Assembly: GCF_000238275.3 (NCBI RefSeq)
Contig: NZ_AHCF03000002.1
Coordinates: 496,001 to 560,000, forward strand
DNA from: Pseudoalteromonas undina
Lineage (GTDB): Bacteria; Pseudomonadota; Gammaproteobacteria; Enterobacterales; Alteromonadaceae
DNA: 64,000 nt
Direction: 5' to 3'
Part shown: in pieces, positions 1 to 7,937 of the stretch
How positions within the stretch are numbered: position 1 is the first letter of the stretch
How the letters are laid out: every line of letters starts with the position of its first letter
Made by a program: the position numbers and the translations under genes
The notes under the pieces: model-generated
What the model was told of the DNA's origin: nothing
Databases searched by the model: none
Seen by the model: the letters and a program-made list of their open reading frames with translations, nothing else

Positions 1-1
1 T

Positions 2-559
2 CAGCTTTGGCATTTAAGTGAACAACTAACTCCTAAAAATAATGTAACAGAGTTTAATCAAGCTATGATGGATTTAGGTGCAAGCTTATGTTCGCGCAGC
101 CGCTTTGATTGTGAGGCGTGCCCGTTAAATAGTCGTTGTGGTGCGTTTAACGCAGGTAAAGTTAAGGAGTTCCCTCACTCTAAACCTAAAAAAGCAGTGC
201 CTAAAAAAAGTTGCCACCAGTTAATTATTAAACATAACGACAAAGTGCTTATGGAAAAACGCCCAAACAGTGGTATCTGGGGCGGATTGTTTGGATTTTT
301 TGAATTTAATGAGTACAGCGAGCTCGAAACTTTTTTAGCGCAACAAGGGCTTAAAAGTGACCTTAATGAAGTAGCGCCTTTTACTCATGTATTTTCACAT
401 TTTGAGCTTACGATTAACCCGCATGTACTTAATATTGAAAAAGCTCCTGATGTTGTTAATGACAAGCAGTTGGTGTGGTATCCACTCGATCAATCAATAG
501 AAGTAGGGTTAGCTGCACCGACTAAAAAGTTGGTTAAACAAATTACGGCAATAGTATAG
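2..559 (+). CDS. mutY: A/G-specific adenine DNA glycosylase MutY, C-terminal part (5' truncated by window edge)
   Basis: Removes adenine mispaired with 8-oxoguanine or G in base excision repair. The frame is open from the window's second base, so the N-terminal catalytic helix-hairpin-helix domain lies outside. What remains begins just before [10 protein letters not shown] and contains the four cysteines of the [4Fe-4S] cluster in C-X6-C-X2-C-X5-C spacing. After that comes the NUDIX-like C-terminal domain that recognises 8-oxoG (GIWGGLFGF, then a [10 protein letters not shown] segment, as in MutY). The gene is followed 34 bp later by yggX, the same order as in E. coli. Identification is secure; the start codon is not visible. 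Confidence 0.96.
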   Translation, partial: QLWHLSEQLTPKNNVTEFNQAMMDLGASLCSRSRFDCEACPLNSRCGAFNAGKVKEFPHSKPKKAVPKKSCHQLIIKHNDKVLMEKRPNSGIWGGLFGFFEFNEYSELETFLAQQGLKSDLNEVAPFTHVFSHFELTINPHVLNIEKAPDVVNDKQLVWYPLDQSIEVGLAAPTKKLVKQITAIV

Positions 560-593
560 AATAGCGATATATTTAGCATTAAGGGGAACAATC

Positions 594-866
594 ATGGCAC
601 GTACAGTATTTTGTCAAAAGTTACAAAAAGAGGCCGAAGGCCTTGGTTTTCAGTTATACCCTGGTGAACTTGGTGAGAAAATTTTTAATAATATTTCTAA
701 AGAAGCCTGGGGGCAATGGCAGCATAAACAAACTATGCTGATCAATGAAAAGCATTTAAACATGATGGATCCAGAGCATCGTACTTTTTTAGAAGAGCAA
801 ATGGTTGGCTTTTTATTTGAAGGTAAAGAAGTTGAGATTGAAGGTTATAAGCCAGTAGAAAAATAA
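594..866 (+). CDS. yggX: Fe(2+)-trafficking protein YggX
   Basis: Small cytoplasmic protein (90 aa, the usual family length) linked to iron handling and protection of Fe-S clusters against oxidation. It has the conserved N-terminal ARTVFCQKL segment with its single cysteine, then the PGELGEKIF and [11 protein letters not shown] motifs. A strong ribosome binding site (AGGGGA) lies 7 bases before the ATG. It sits directly behind mutY, itself an Fe-S enzyme, and is probably co-transcribed with it. A rho-independent terminator follows. Confidence 0.96.
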   Translation: MARTVFCQKLQKEAEGLGFQLYPGELGEKIFNNISKEAWGQWQHKQTMLINEKHLNMMDPEHRTFLEEQMVGFLFEGKEVEIEGYKPVEK

Positions 867-890
867 ATTAACTGTGCTTAGGTTAATTAA

Positions 891-917
891 TAAAAAAGGG
901 CTCTAAGCCCTTTTTTA
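891..917 (+). terminator. Rho-independent terminator after mutY-yggX
   Basis: A GGGCT/AGCCC stem (898-902 and 906-910) with a 3-base loop is preceded by six A and followed by six T. The A and T tracts extend the stem, so it can act in both directions. It could also serve the convergent sensor kinase gene that ends at 957. Confidence 0.85.
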
Positions 918-956
918 TTGCGTTAGCAAACGTTCTTAGTAACATATACTATTTAG

Positions 957-3740
957 TTAAATAAGTTCGTTCTGTTCCTCATTATTTTTAATTTGCTCTT
1001 TTAAGAACTGCGCTGCTCTTGAGTATTCAATTTCGAGCCCATCTCTCATCTTAATTAACTCATCAGCACTTACTTCATCGCTCTTGCACTTATCTTCAAA
1101 TGACTGCGCTAAATCAGCAACAATATTAGCTCCTACTGTTTTTGATATAGATTTTAATTGATGGCAGGCAGATAAAATCTCAGCTTTGTTACTTTGCAAT
1201 ACAGCAAAGTTAATCGCTTTAATTTGTTCTTGGCTCTGTTCTAAATACATTTTAAAGAAGCGGATTATTTTAGCATCATCGCCATTTATGTACTTATTCG
1301 CTGATTCCATATCTATAGGCATAACAGACTTTTCGGCCGAATTCACCTGTTGTGGTTGTTCGCTGTATAAATCACTCCATTGCTTTAATGTGTCTTCAAG
1401 TGCATTAAGCTCAATAGGTTTAGTAATAAAGTCGTTAATACCCACTGCTAAACATCGCTCTCTCTCTCCCTTTAGAGCATTGGCAGTAACAGCAATAATA
1501 TAAGGTTGTGCGTCAATTGATTCGAGTAATGAAGCTTCTTCTCTAATTTTTTCAACCATGTCGTAGCCAGACATTTTTGGCATATGTAAATCGGTTAAAA
1601 TGAGCGAGTAGCTATTTTTACGCCACATATCTAAACCTTCTTCACCGTTATTAGCTACCTCTACACTGTAACCTAGTATATGTAGTTGTTCGGTGAGTAC
1701 CTCTTGGTTCAATCGGTTATCTTCTACCAATAATACCAGCCTATTTGCAGCGAGTGCCTCTTCTGAACTTAGGTAGTGATTCATCGTTCTGGCTTTTTTA
1801 ATTTGCTTAGGCTTATGTAAGCCGGCAGCCACTAAAATTGAAAGCATAAAGTTAGATTTACACAAAGGGGAGGCGTTAATATAAAAAATATTTTTATGGT
1901 TAATAACCGCTTCATCTAACTTACTTAATACCACCATTTGTTGGTTATTATCTTCTAATGAGTAAAGTAAACTTCTTAGTAGGGTACTAATACTACTCAT
2001 GTCATCAATACCATCAACAACCCAAATAATATCCTTGGTTTCTTGATGAGCTTCTATATCTTGCTGCTCATGAGCATAGGTTATTTTAGCTCCCATAAAT
2101 GACAAGTAACGGTAAATTACTTTGCCGCGTTCTGCGTTGTTACTAACAACAATGACATGTTTACCATTAAGTGTATTTTTATTGGCAAATTCAATTTTAC
2201 CTGCGGTAGAAAAGGGCAGTTCAACAGTAAACTCACTACCTATCCCTTCATGACTTGTTACATGAATGGTACCAAGCATTAGCTCAGTTAAGCTTTTACA
2301 AATTGAAAGCCCAAGCCCTGTACCACCGAACTCTCGCGTAATTGAGCTTTCTGCTTGGGTGAACGGGTTAAAGATTTTTCTCAACTGAGATTGACTCATT
2401 CCTTTACCGTTATCACTTACGCAAAAACGCAATGTAAAGTGATCGGCGGTGTTATGTGCTACTTCTACTGATATTCTTACTTTCCCCTGGGTTGTACCAT
2501 TGGTGCTGGTAAACTTTATGGCATTACTACATAAGTTATATAGCACTTGGCGCACTCTAACAGAGTCACCCTTAAGGTTGTTGGGTATATCGGGGGCAAT
2601 TGATAAATCGAGTTCTAGGTGGCGATTTTTAGCAACCGACGATAACACCTTAGCAACTTCTTCTAGCGTATCGGCAACGGAAAACGGAACTGGATCTATA
2701 TTGAGCTTTCCAGCCTCAATTTTAGAAAAATCTAAAATATCATCTAAAATACTTAATAACGAAAATGCTGATTCACGAATAATAGTACTTAAACGTTGCT
2801 GGGCACCATCAAGCTCTGTTTGACGAAGTAAATCAATAGTGCCAATTACGCCATTCATTGGTGTTCTTATTTCATGACTCATAGTGGCTAAAAAGGTGGT
2901 TTTAGTTTCGCTGGCTTTTAATGCTTTTTGAGTTTGCTTTTCTAATTCAAATGTTCTGCTTTGTACTTCTGTTTCAAGGCTAGTTTGTAGTTTTTTTAAT
3001 TCTTTTTGTGCAGCCTGATCGTCAGCTTGAACCGTACTTACTTTTTTTAGCAGCAAGTTAATTTGTTGAGCAACGGTTTCTAATCCGCCTTCGAGTTGCT
3101 CATTAAGCGTGCTTTGATAGTTATCATTTTGTGTAATTGCTTTGAGTTCTTGAGTGAGAGAGTCGGTATTTTTATGTAATCGTTTATTAATATGCTTATT
3201 AAACGTAATAGCTAACGCAAACAGCACTATCAGAGCAACAATAGCGGCAAGGTACGCATTCATAAATAAGTTTTGTGTAGATGATGCAATTAAAGGTTGT
3301 TTTTGCTCAATAATAAGCTCAGCAATTACCTCCCCATTTACTGAAATAACATGATGTAATATGCCTTGCTCCTTTACATACTCATTAATAGCTAAAGGCT
3401 CAATTAAGTTACTATTATTGCTATAAACCAACTCGGTTTTATTGTTCGGATTAAAGCGGTGCAGGGTATATTTAAAATTATTATTGAGTAAGCTTGCGGT
3501 ATCAAGAAGTGATTTGACTTTGTCTTGCTCGTGTATAGTTAGTGCTTCTACTATGGGTTGCTCAAGACGCTCAGCAAGCTTTGTTACCTTGATGGTTGAA
3601 ACAGGGTTAACTTCTTTGTGCTCAGTATTGCTTTGTGAGTAAAGCGAATAGGCGACTATAAATAATGTGGCAGTTATAAGGTTACTAACTAAAAATAAAG
3701 GTAGTAAGCCTTTGATTGCTGGAGAAAACTTACCCTGCAT
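957..3740 (-). CDS. Tripartite hybrid sensor histidine kinase (HK-REC-HPt)
   Basis: Membrane sensor kinase of 927 residues that should relay phosphate His-Asp-His within one chain. There are membrane segments near residues 13-33 and 159-180 with a periplasmic loop of about 125 residues between them. A coiled linker (240-280) leads to the kinase core: H-box with His289 in SHEIRTP, N-box around 401-410, and G-boxes DNGKG (443-447) and GGTGLGL (472-478). Residues 526-640 look like a degenerate receiver with the acidic pocket lost. A normal receiver follows (668-790; VEDN, Asp717 in TDLHMP, Lys774), then an HPt domain with His860. The architecture resembles BarA, EvgS or TorS, but no diagnostic sensor domain is recognised. 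No cognate regulator is adjacent. Confidence 0.9.
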   Translation of the reverse strand: MQGKFSPAIKGLLPLFLVSNLITATLFIVAYSLYSQSNTEHKEVNPVSTIKVTKLAERLEQPIVEALTIHEQDKVKSLLDTASLLNNNFKYTLHRFNPNNKTELVYSNNSNLIEPLAINEYVKEQGILHHVISVNGEVIAELIIEQKQPLIASSTQNLFMNAYLAAIVALIVLFALAITFNKHINKRLHKNTDSLTQELKAITQNDNYQSTLNEQLEGGLETVAQQINLLLKKVSTVQADDQAAQKELKKLQTSLETEVQSRTFELEKQTQKALKASETKTTFLATMSHEIRTPMNGVIGTIDLLRQTELDGAQQRLSTIIRESAFSLLSILDDILDFSKIEAGKLNIDPVPFSVADTLEEVAKVLSSVAKNRHLELDLSIAPDIPNNLKGDSVRVRQVLYNLCSNAIKFTSTNGTTQGKVRISVEVAHNTADHFTLRFCVSDNGKGMSQSQLRKIFNPFTQAESSITREFGGTGLGLSICKSLTELMLGTIHVTSHEGIGSEFTVELPFSTAGKIEFANKNTLNGKHVIVVSNNAERGKVIYRYLSFMGAKITYAHEQQDIEAHQETKDIIWVVDGIDDMSSISTLLRSLLYSLEDNNQQMVVLSKLDEAVINHKNIFYINASPLCKSNFMLSILVAAGLHKPKQIKKARTMNHYLSSEEALAANRLVLLVEDNRLNQEVLTEQLHILGYSVEVANNGEEGLDMWRKNSYSLILTDLHMPKMSGYDMVEKIREEASLLESIDAQPYIIAVTANALKGERERCLAVGINDFITKPIELNALEDTLKQWSDLYSEQPQQVNSAEKSVMPIDMESANKYINGDDAKIIRFFKMYLEQSQEQIKAINFAVLQSNKAEILSACHQLKSISKTVGANIVADLAQSFEDKCKSDEVSADELIKMRDGLEIEYSRAAQFLKEQIKNNEEQNELI

Positions 3741-3929
3741 GAATTTTCCTATCGTGGTATTATTAGAACGGTAAGCCTGTACCGAAAGTTATATACCAAT
3801 CGTAACACCTAAAAAAAATAATTCACTACGTTTTTTAAAGTCTTTTGTTGAATAAATGCACTGTATTAACGAGAAACGTCGCTAGTTGTTTGAAAACCGT
3901 TCAAACAGTTGCAAAGGATAAAAAAAAAG

Positions 3930-3958
3930 TTGACTTGTAAGGGCAAAACTCGTTTAAT
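3930..3958 (+). promoter_or_regulatory. Sigma-70 promoter of the tRNA array
   Basis: TTGACT (3930-3935), a 17-bp spacer, then TTTAAT (3953-3958). A GC-rich discriminator (CGCCGCACGCCC) follows, typical of stringently controlled stable-RNA promoters. The expected transcript starts about 80 bases before the first tRNA. Confidence 0.75.
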
Positions 3959-4047
3959 ACGCCGCACGCCCAGATAGCTCACTAAGAAGTGTCTTGTGGG
4001 AGTTGCATTAAAAATCAGGTAAGATTTTTAATTAGCACTGTTTAAGT

Positions 4048-4123
4048 GCCTCGATAGCTCAGTTGGTAGAGCAGAGGATTGAAAATCCTCGTGTCCCTGG
4101 TTCGATTCCGGGTCGAGGCACCA
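4048..4123 (+). tRNA. tRNA-Phe (GAA), copy 1
   Basis: 76 nt with encoded CCA. The acceptor arm GCCTCGA pairs with TCGAGGC, and the anticodon GAA sits at positions 34-36 (4081-4083). D-arm and T-arm (GGTTCGATTCC) are intact. First member of an alternating Phe-Thr array. Confidence 0.98.
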
Positions 4124-4195
4124 TTTATTATAGTAATGGTGTTTAAGTAAATAAATTAAACATTTTTACACGTGCCTTATCACACAGTTTTGTGT

Positions 4196-4271
<76 letters not shown>

Positions 4272-4320
4272 TTTATTTTAATTAAGTGTTTTAATAACAT
4301 TTAATTAGCACTGTTTAAGT

Positions 4321-4396
4321 GCCTCGATAGCTCAGTTGGTAGAGCAGAGGATTGAAAATCCTCGTGTCCCTGGTTCGATTCCGGGTCGAGGCACCA
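4321..4396 (+). tRNA. tRNA-Phe (GAA), copy 2
   Basis: I see no difference from copy 1. The preceding spacer (TTAGCACTGTTTAAGT) is also repeated, so the Phe-Thr pair was duplicated as a unit of about 270 bp. Confidence 0.98.
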
Positions 4397-4457
4397 TTTA
4401 CAAAAAGTTATCAATCTTTAAAATTGATAAAGTGCCTTAGCACACACAGTTTTGTGT

Positions 4458-4533
<76 letters not shown>

Positions 4534-4582
4534 TTTATTTTAATTAAGTGTTTTATTAACATTTAATTAGCACTGTTTAAGT

Positions 4583-4658
4583 GCCTCGATAGCTCAGTTG
4601 GTAGAGCAGAGGATTGAAAATCCTCGTGTCCCTGGTTCGATTCCGGGTCGAGGCACCA
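4583..4658 (+). tRNA. tRNA-Phe (GAA), copy 3
   Basis: Third tRNA-Phe copy and last intact gene of the array. Its final 14 bases (4645-4658) begin a 171-bp direct repeat, so a detached copy of this tRNA tail occurs again at 4817-4830. Confidence 0.98.
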
Positions 4659-4665
4659 TTTATAC

Positions 4666-4694
4666 AAAGCCTCGCGCATGCGGGGCTTTTTTGT
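4666..4694 (+). terminator. Terminator of the tRNA array (first copy)
   Basis: GCCTCGC and GCGGGGC form a 7-bp stem (one T-G pair) with a 4-base loop, followed by six T. It starts just after the CCA of the last tRNA-Phe. Confidence 0.85.
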
Positions 4695-4837
4695 TTCTGA
4701 ATTTAGCTTAGCCATTGTTCGGCATCGAACTACGTTCGATTATAAAATACATCCTTGTATTTTCCCCTTCGGGCCACCTTTCAGATGTTAAAAATTGTTC
4801 CTGACAATTTTTTGCTGGGTCGAGGCACCATTTATAC

Positions 4838-4866
4838 AAAGCCTCGCACATGCGGGGCTTTTTTGT
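4838..4866 (+). terminator. Terminator, duplicated copy
   Basis: Same stem as at 4666-4694 with one loop base changed (GCAT to ACAT). It lies in the second unit of the 171-bp repeat and gives a tandem terminator before the efflux operon. Confidence 0.75.
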
Positions 4867-4987
4867 TTCTGAATTTAGCTTAGCCATTGTTCGGCATCGA
4901 ACTACGTTCGATTATAAAATACATCCTTGTATTTTCCCCTTCGGGCCATCTTTCAGATGTTAAAAATTGTTCCTGACAATTTTTTGC

Positions 4988-5236
4988 CGCTTTAGCTGGT
5001 GTAATGCCAACAGCAAACCCTGCCGTCTTTTCTATATCTACTTTTTAAGAGTTTCAATTAATTCTTTGGTTAAAGGTTAGCTTACTCATTTATTTGTGAA
5101 TATTACGTTAGTGCTTGGCGTATTAAATACACTTATAAACTAATCGCAAGCTATGTAATGTTATGTAAAGTCAATTGAGCAACGTTTGTTAAAGTGATTG
5201 AATAACATTCATAAATAGCACTAATCAGGTTTAAAC
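4988..5236. other. Gene-free stretch before the efflux operon
   Basis: AT-rich sequence that should hold the promoter of the RND operon starting at 5237. I found no convincing -35/-10 pair and no clear operator. No regulator gene of the TetR type is adjacent, so control of the pump cannot be read from this locus. Confidence 0.4.
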
Positions 5237-6652
5237 ATGATGTGGCAATATAAGCCATCTTTATTAGCAATAAGCATTATAATGCTAAGCGGTTGTGCGA
5301 GTAACTTAAACCCATCGCAGCGCCAACAAGCTCCAAATAATTTACCACAGCAGTGGCAGCAACAGGCAGCAAGTTCGGTATTAAAAGTGGATGATGAATG
5401 GTTAACTCAACTGCACACGCCATTACTTAATAAATACGTAAAACAAGCGCTTAAAAACAACCAACAACTATTACAAACCAGCTATGATGTCGCTATTACT
5501 AAGCAGCAACTAATAGCAACCGGAGCAGCTCTATGGCCTAGTTTAGATTTATCTTCGCGTACTAGCCGCAGTAAAGGTAACCGGCCTGTTAGCTATAATA
5601 ATGCCAGCTCTGTCAGCTTAAACTTAAATTACGAAGTTGACTTATGGGGTAAGCTGTCAGATTCAAAACGAGAAGCTAACCTTTCATATTTAGCTCAAAA
5701 AGCGCGTTTTGAACAAGCTAAACAGCAACTGGTTTCAGATGTTGTACAAGGCTGGTTTGATGTTGTGTCTGCGCAGCAGCTACTTGATTTATATAAGCGC
5801 CGTGAAGAAAATGCTAAGCAAAACCTCGATATAATTGAATCGGGTTACCGCCAAGGTATAAACGAAGCGCTTGATGTTTATTTAGCCCGCAATGAGCTTA
5901 ATAACGAACGCTCACGCATTGCCACTCAAACAGCGAGTTTATCAAGTGCAGCGCGAGTGCTTGAGCGCTTACTAGGTGAGTACCCAAAAGGAGCTATTGC
6001 AGCAAGCACTGACTTACCGGTTGTTGATACCGAAATTCCAGTTGGTATTCCTTCAGAGCTCATTACCCGAAAGCCCGCATTACTTGCCAGTTGGTACGAG
6101 TTATTAGCTAGTGATGCGTCATTGGCTTATGCGCATAAACAGCGCTTTCCGAGTTTAAATTTAACTGCAAGCTTAAGTGATAGTACAGATCGAGTGAGTG
6201 ATTTGTTTTCTCCTTCAAGCCTCGCATGGTCTTTACTCGGAAGTATTTCGGCACCTATTTTTGAGGGAGGGCGTTTACAAGCCAATGAAGAAATAGCGCG
6301 TCTGAATACTCAAAAGCAAGAGCAACAATATTTGCAAACTCTGTACGATGCATTTGCTGATGTAGAAAATGCAATATCGCAGCAGCAGTCTTTAAAAGCG
6401 CAGTACACCAGTACCCTTGAAGCACAAAAAAATGCACTTGCGGCCGAGCAGTTATCGTTTGAGCAATATCAAAGTGGCTTGGTCACTTACACCACGGTAC
6501 TTGATGCACAAGGGCGCTCATTCGATGCGCAAAGTTCATTAATACAAATTAAAAAGCAATTAATCGCAAATAGAATTAACCTACATGTTGCCCTTGGTGG
6601 TGATTTTGATAAACCGTCAAGCGACTTAAAGAGCAATAACGATGAACACTAA
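5237..6652 (+). CDS. Outer-membrane efflux lipoprotein, TolC/NodT family
   Basis: Outer-membrane channel of a tripartite RND pump (471 aa, normal for the NodT family). A lipoprotein signal peptide ends in the lipobox LSGC with the acylated Cys near residue 19. Two outer-membrane efflux repeats follow, each with long coiled helices and the conserved LNYEVDLWGK and ISAPIFEGGRL segments. A second ATG directly follows the first, and either may be used. The gene overlaps the adaptor gene by 11 bp, so the three pump genes form one transcript. The substrate cannot be inferred. Confidence 0.92.
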   Translation: MMWQYKPSLLAISIIMLSGCASNLNPSQRQQAPNNLPQQWQQQAASSVLKVDDEWLTQLHTPLLNKYVKQALKNNQQLLQTSYDVAITKQQLIATGAALWPSLDLSSRTSRSKGNRPVSYNNASSVSLNLNYEVDLWGKLSDSKREANLSYLAQKARFEQAKQQLVSDVVQGWFDVVSAQQLLDLYKRREENAKQNLDIIESGYRQGINEALDVYLARNELNNERSRIATQTASLSSAARVLERLLGEYPKGAIAASTDLPVVDTEIPVGIPSELITRKPALLASWYELLASDASLAYAHKQRFPSLNLTASLSDSTDRVSDLFSPSSLAWSLLGSISAPIFEGGRLQANEEIARLNTQKQEQQYLQTLYDAFADVENAISQQQSLKAQYTSTLEAQKNALAAEQLSFEQYQSGLVTYTTVLDAQGRSFDAQSSLIQIKKQLIANRINLHVALGGDFDKPSSDLKSNNDEH

Positions 6653-7937
6653 AACAGCTAAAATTATTATTCCAGCCGCGGTTGTTGTTACCGCTCTTTT
6701 AATTGTATTTTTTATTAAGAGTAATCCGCCAGAGGCGAGACGCTTTAGTTCAGCACCAAAAGCAGCAATTAGTGTGTCTGTACTTGAGCTTGTGCCTCAA
6801 AGTTATCAAGTAATGATAGACAGCTACGGTACGGTAAAACCTCGAACACAAAGCTTACTTGTTGCTCAAGCATCTGGGCAAATAATTGAAGTGAGCGATG
6901 AGTTTAGAGAAGGTGGTTTTTTTGAAAAAGGCGACGTGTTATTAAAGCTAGATGATAGAGATCATCAGGCAGAGGTTAAATCTGCTCAAGCTAATTTACT
7001 TACAGCAGAGCAAAGCTTATTAGAAGAAAAGGCCCGCGGGCAACAAGCACTGACTGATTGGAAGCGCCTTGGTGGTTCAAGCCAAGCCAGCAGCTTGGTA
7101 TTACGTGAGCCGCAATTAGCAGCTGCGCAAGCACAAGTGCTATCGGCTCAAGCTGCCCTTGAAAAAGCAGAGCTTGATTTAGAGCGTACAAAGGTTACCG
7201 CACCTTATGCTGGGCGCATACTGAGTCGTAGTGTCGATTTAGGTCAAGTAGTAAGTAACAATACCCAACTTGCTACTATTTACGCTATTGATAGTGTTGA
7301 AATTCGCTTACCAATAAAAAATAAAGACCTTTCGTTTGTTAACCTGCCAGAGCAATACCGTGATGGTGCTAAAAACCAAGCGGGTTCGTTAGTTAAATTT
7401 AGTTCTGATTTAGTGGGGGAGCAAACATGGCAAGGCCAACTGGCACGAACTGAAGGCGCTATTGACGAAAACGCGCAGCAACTTTACGTGGTAGCAAAAA
7501 TAGACGACCCATATAAATCAACCGCCAGTAATCAGTATCCAATTAAAATAGGGCAATACATTAAGGCGCAAATAGCGGGTAAAACAGTGCAAAATGCGTT
7601 GATCATTCCTAACAGCACAATTTATCAAGGTACTTATGTTTATGTGGTTGAAGGTGATGTATTAAAGCGTAAAGACGTAACTTTTGCATGGCAAAACGCC
7701 AATCAAGCAATGATCAAAACCGGTTTAAAAGCGAACGATAAATTAGTTGTCACGCCGCTAGGGCAAGTAAGCTCAGGCACTAAAGTGAGTATTTTAGGTG
7801 AAGAGCCAAAAGAAAAAGTACCTAAAAATAAGCGCCCGACTCGTGAGCAACTTGAGCAAAAAGCAAAAGAGCTTGGTATCAGTGTTGAAGAGTTAATAAA
7901 AAAACGTCGCGCAGCCAAGCAAGGAGATAAAGCATGA
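6642..7937 (+). CDS. RND efflux periplasmic adaptor (membrane fusion protein)
   Basis: Links the inner-membrane permease to the outer-membrane channel. An N-terminal membrane anchor or uncleaved signal (residues 7-26) precedes the lipoyl/barrel-sandwich halves (VAQASGQIIEVSDEF and TKVTAPYAGRILSR) with a coiled hairpin between them. A beta-barrel and membrane-proximal domain complete the protein (431 aa). The last 45 residues or so form an unusual, highly charged tail with a PTREQLEQKAKELGISVEEL helix and many lysines. It overlaps the permease start by 4 bp (ATGA), which implies translational coupling. Confidence 0.93.
   Translation: MNTKTAKIIIPAAVVVTALLIVFFIKSNPPEARRFSSAPKAAISVSVLELVPQSYQVMIDSYGTVKPRTQSLLVAQASGQIIEVSDEFREGGFFEKGDVLLKLDDRDHQAEVKSAQANLLTAEQSLLEEKARGQQALTDWKRLGGSSQASSLVLREPQLAAAQAQVLSAQAALEKAELDLERTKVTAPYAGRILSRSVDLGQVVSNNTQLATIYAIDSVEIRLPIKNKDLSFVNLPEQYRDGAKNQAGSLVKFSSDLVGEQTWQGQLARTEGAIDENAQQLYVVAKIDDPYKSTASNQYPIKIGQYIKAQIAGKTVQNALIIPNSTIYQGTYVYVVEGDVLKRKDVTFAWQNANQAMIKTGLKANDKLVVTPLGQVSSGTKVSILGEEPKEKVPKNKRPTREQLEQKAKELGISVEELIKKRRAAKQGDKA

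Larger units (their letters stand above)
4645..4987 (+). repeat. 171-bp direct repeat carrying a tRNA-Phe tail and a chain of hairpins
   Basis: Two copies, 4645-4815 and 4817-4987, are offset by 172 bp and differ at two positions I can see. Each copy holds the last 14 bases of tRNA-Phe, a rho-independent terminator, and then short hairpins: ATCGAAC/GTTCGAT, AAAATACA/TGTATTTT and AAAATTGT/ACAATTTT, plus a CCC/GGG tetraloop. The second copy lacks the rest of the tRNA, so it is a tRNA-tail remnant and not a functional gene. The likely origin is unequal recombination within the array. Confidence 0.9.

Noticed and set aside
4817..4830. tRNA-Phe 3' end as an integration attachment site
   Set aside because: The copied tRNA tail would fit an att site, but no integrase or phage gene lies between the copies; the whole 171-bp unit is tandemly duplicated, which fits simple recombination.
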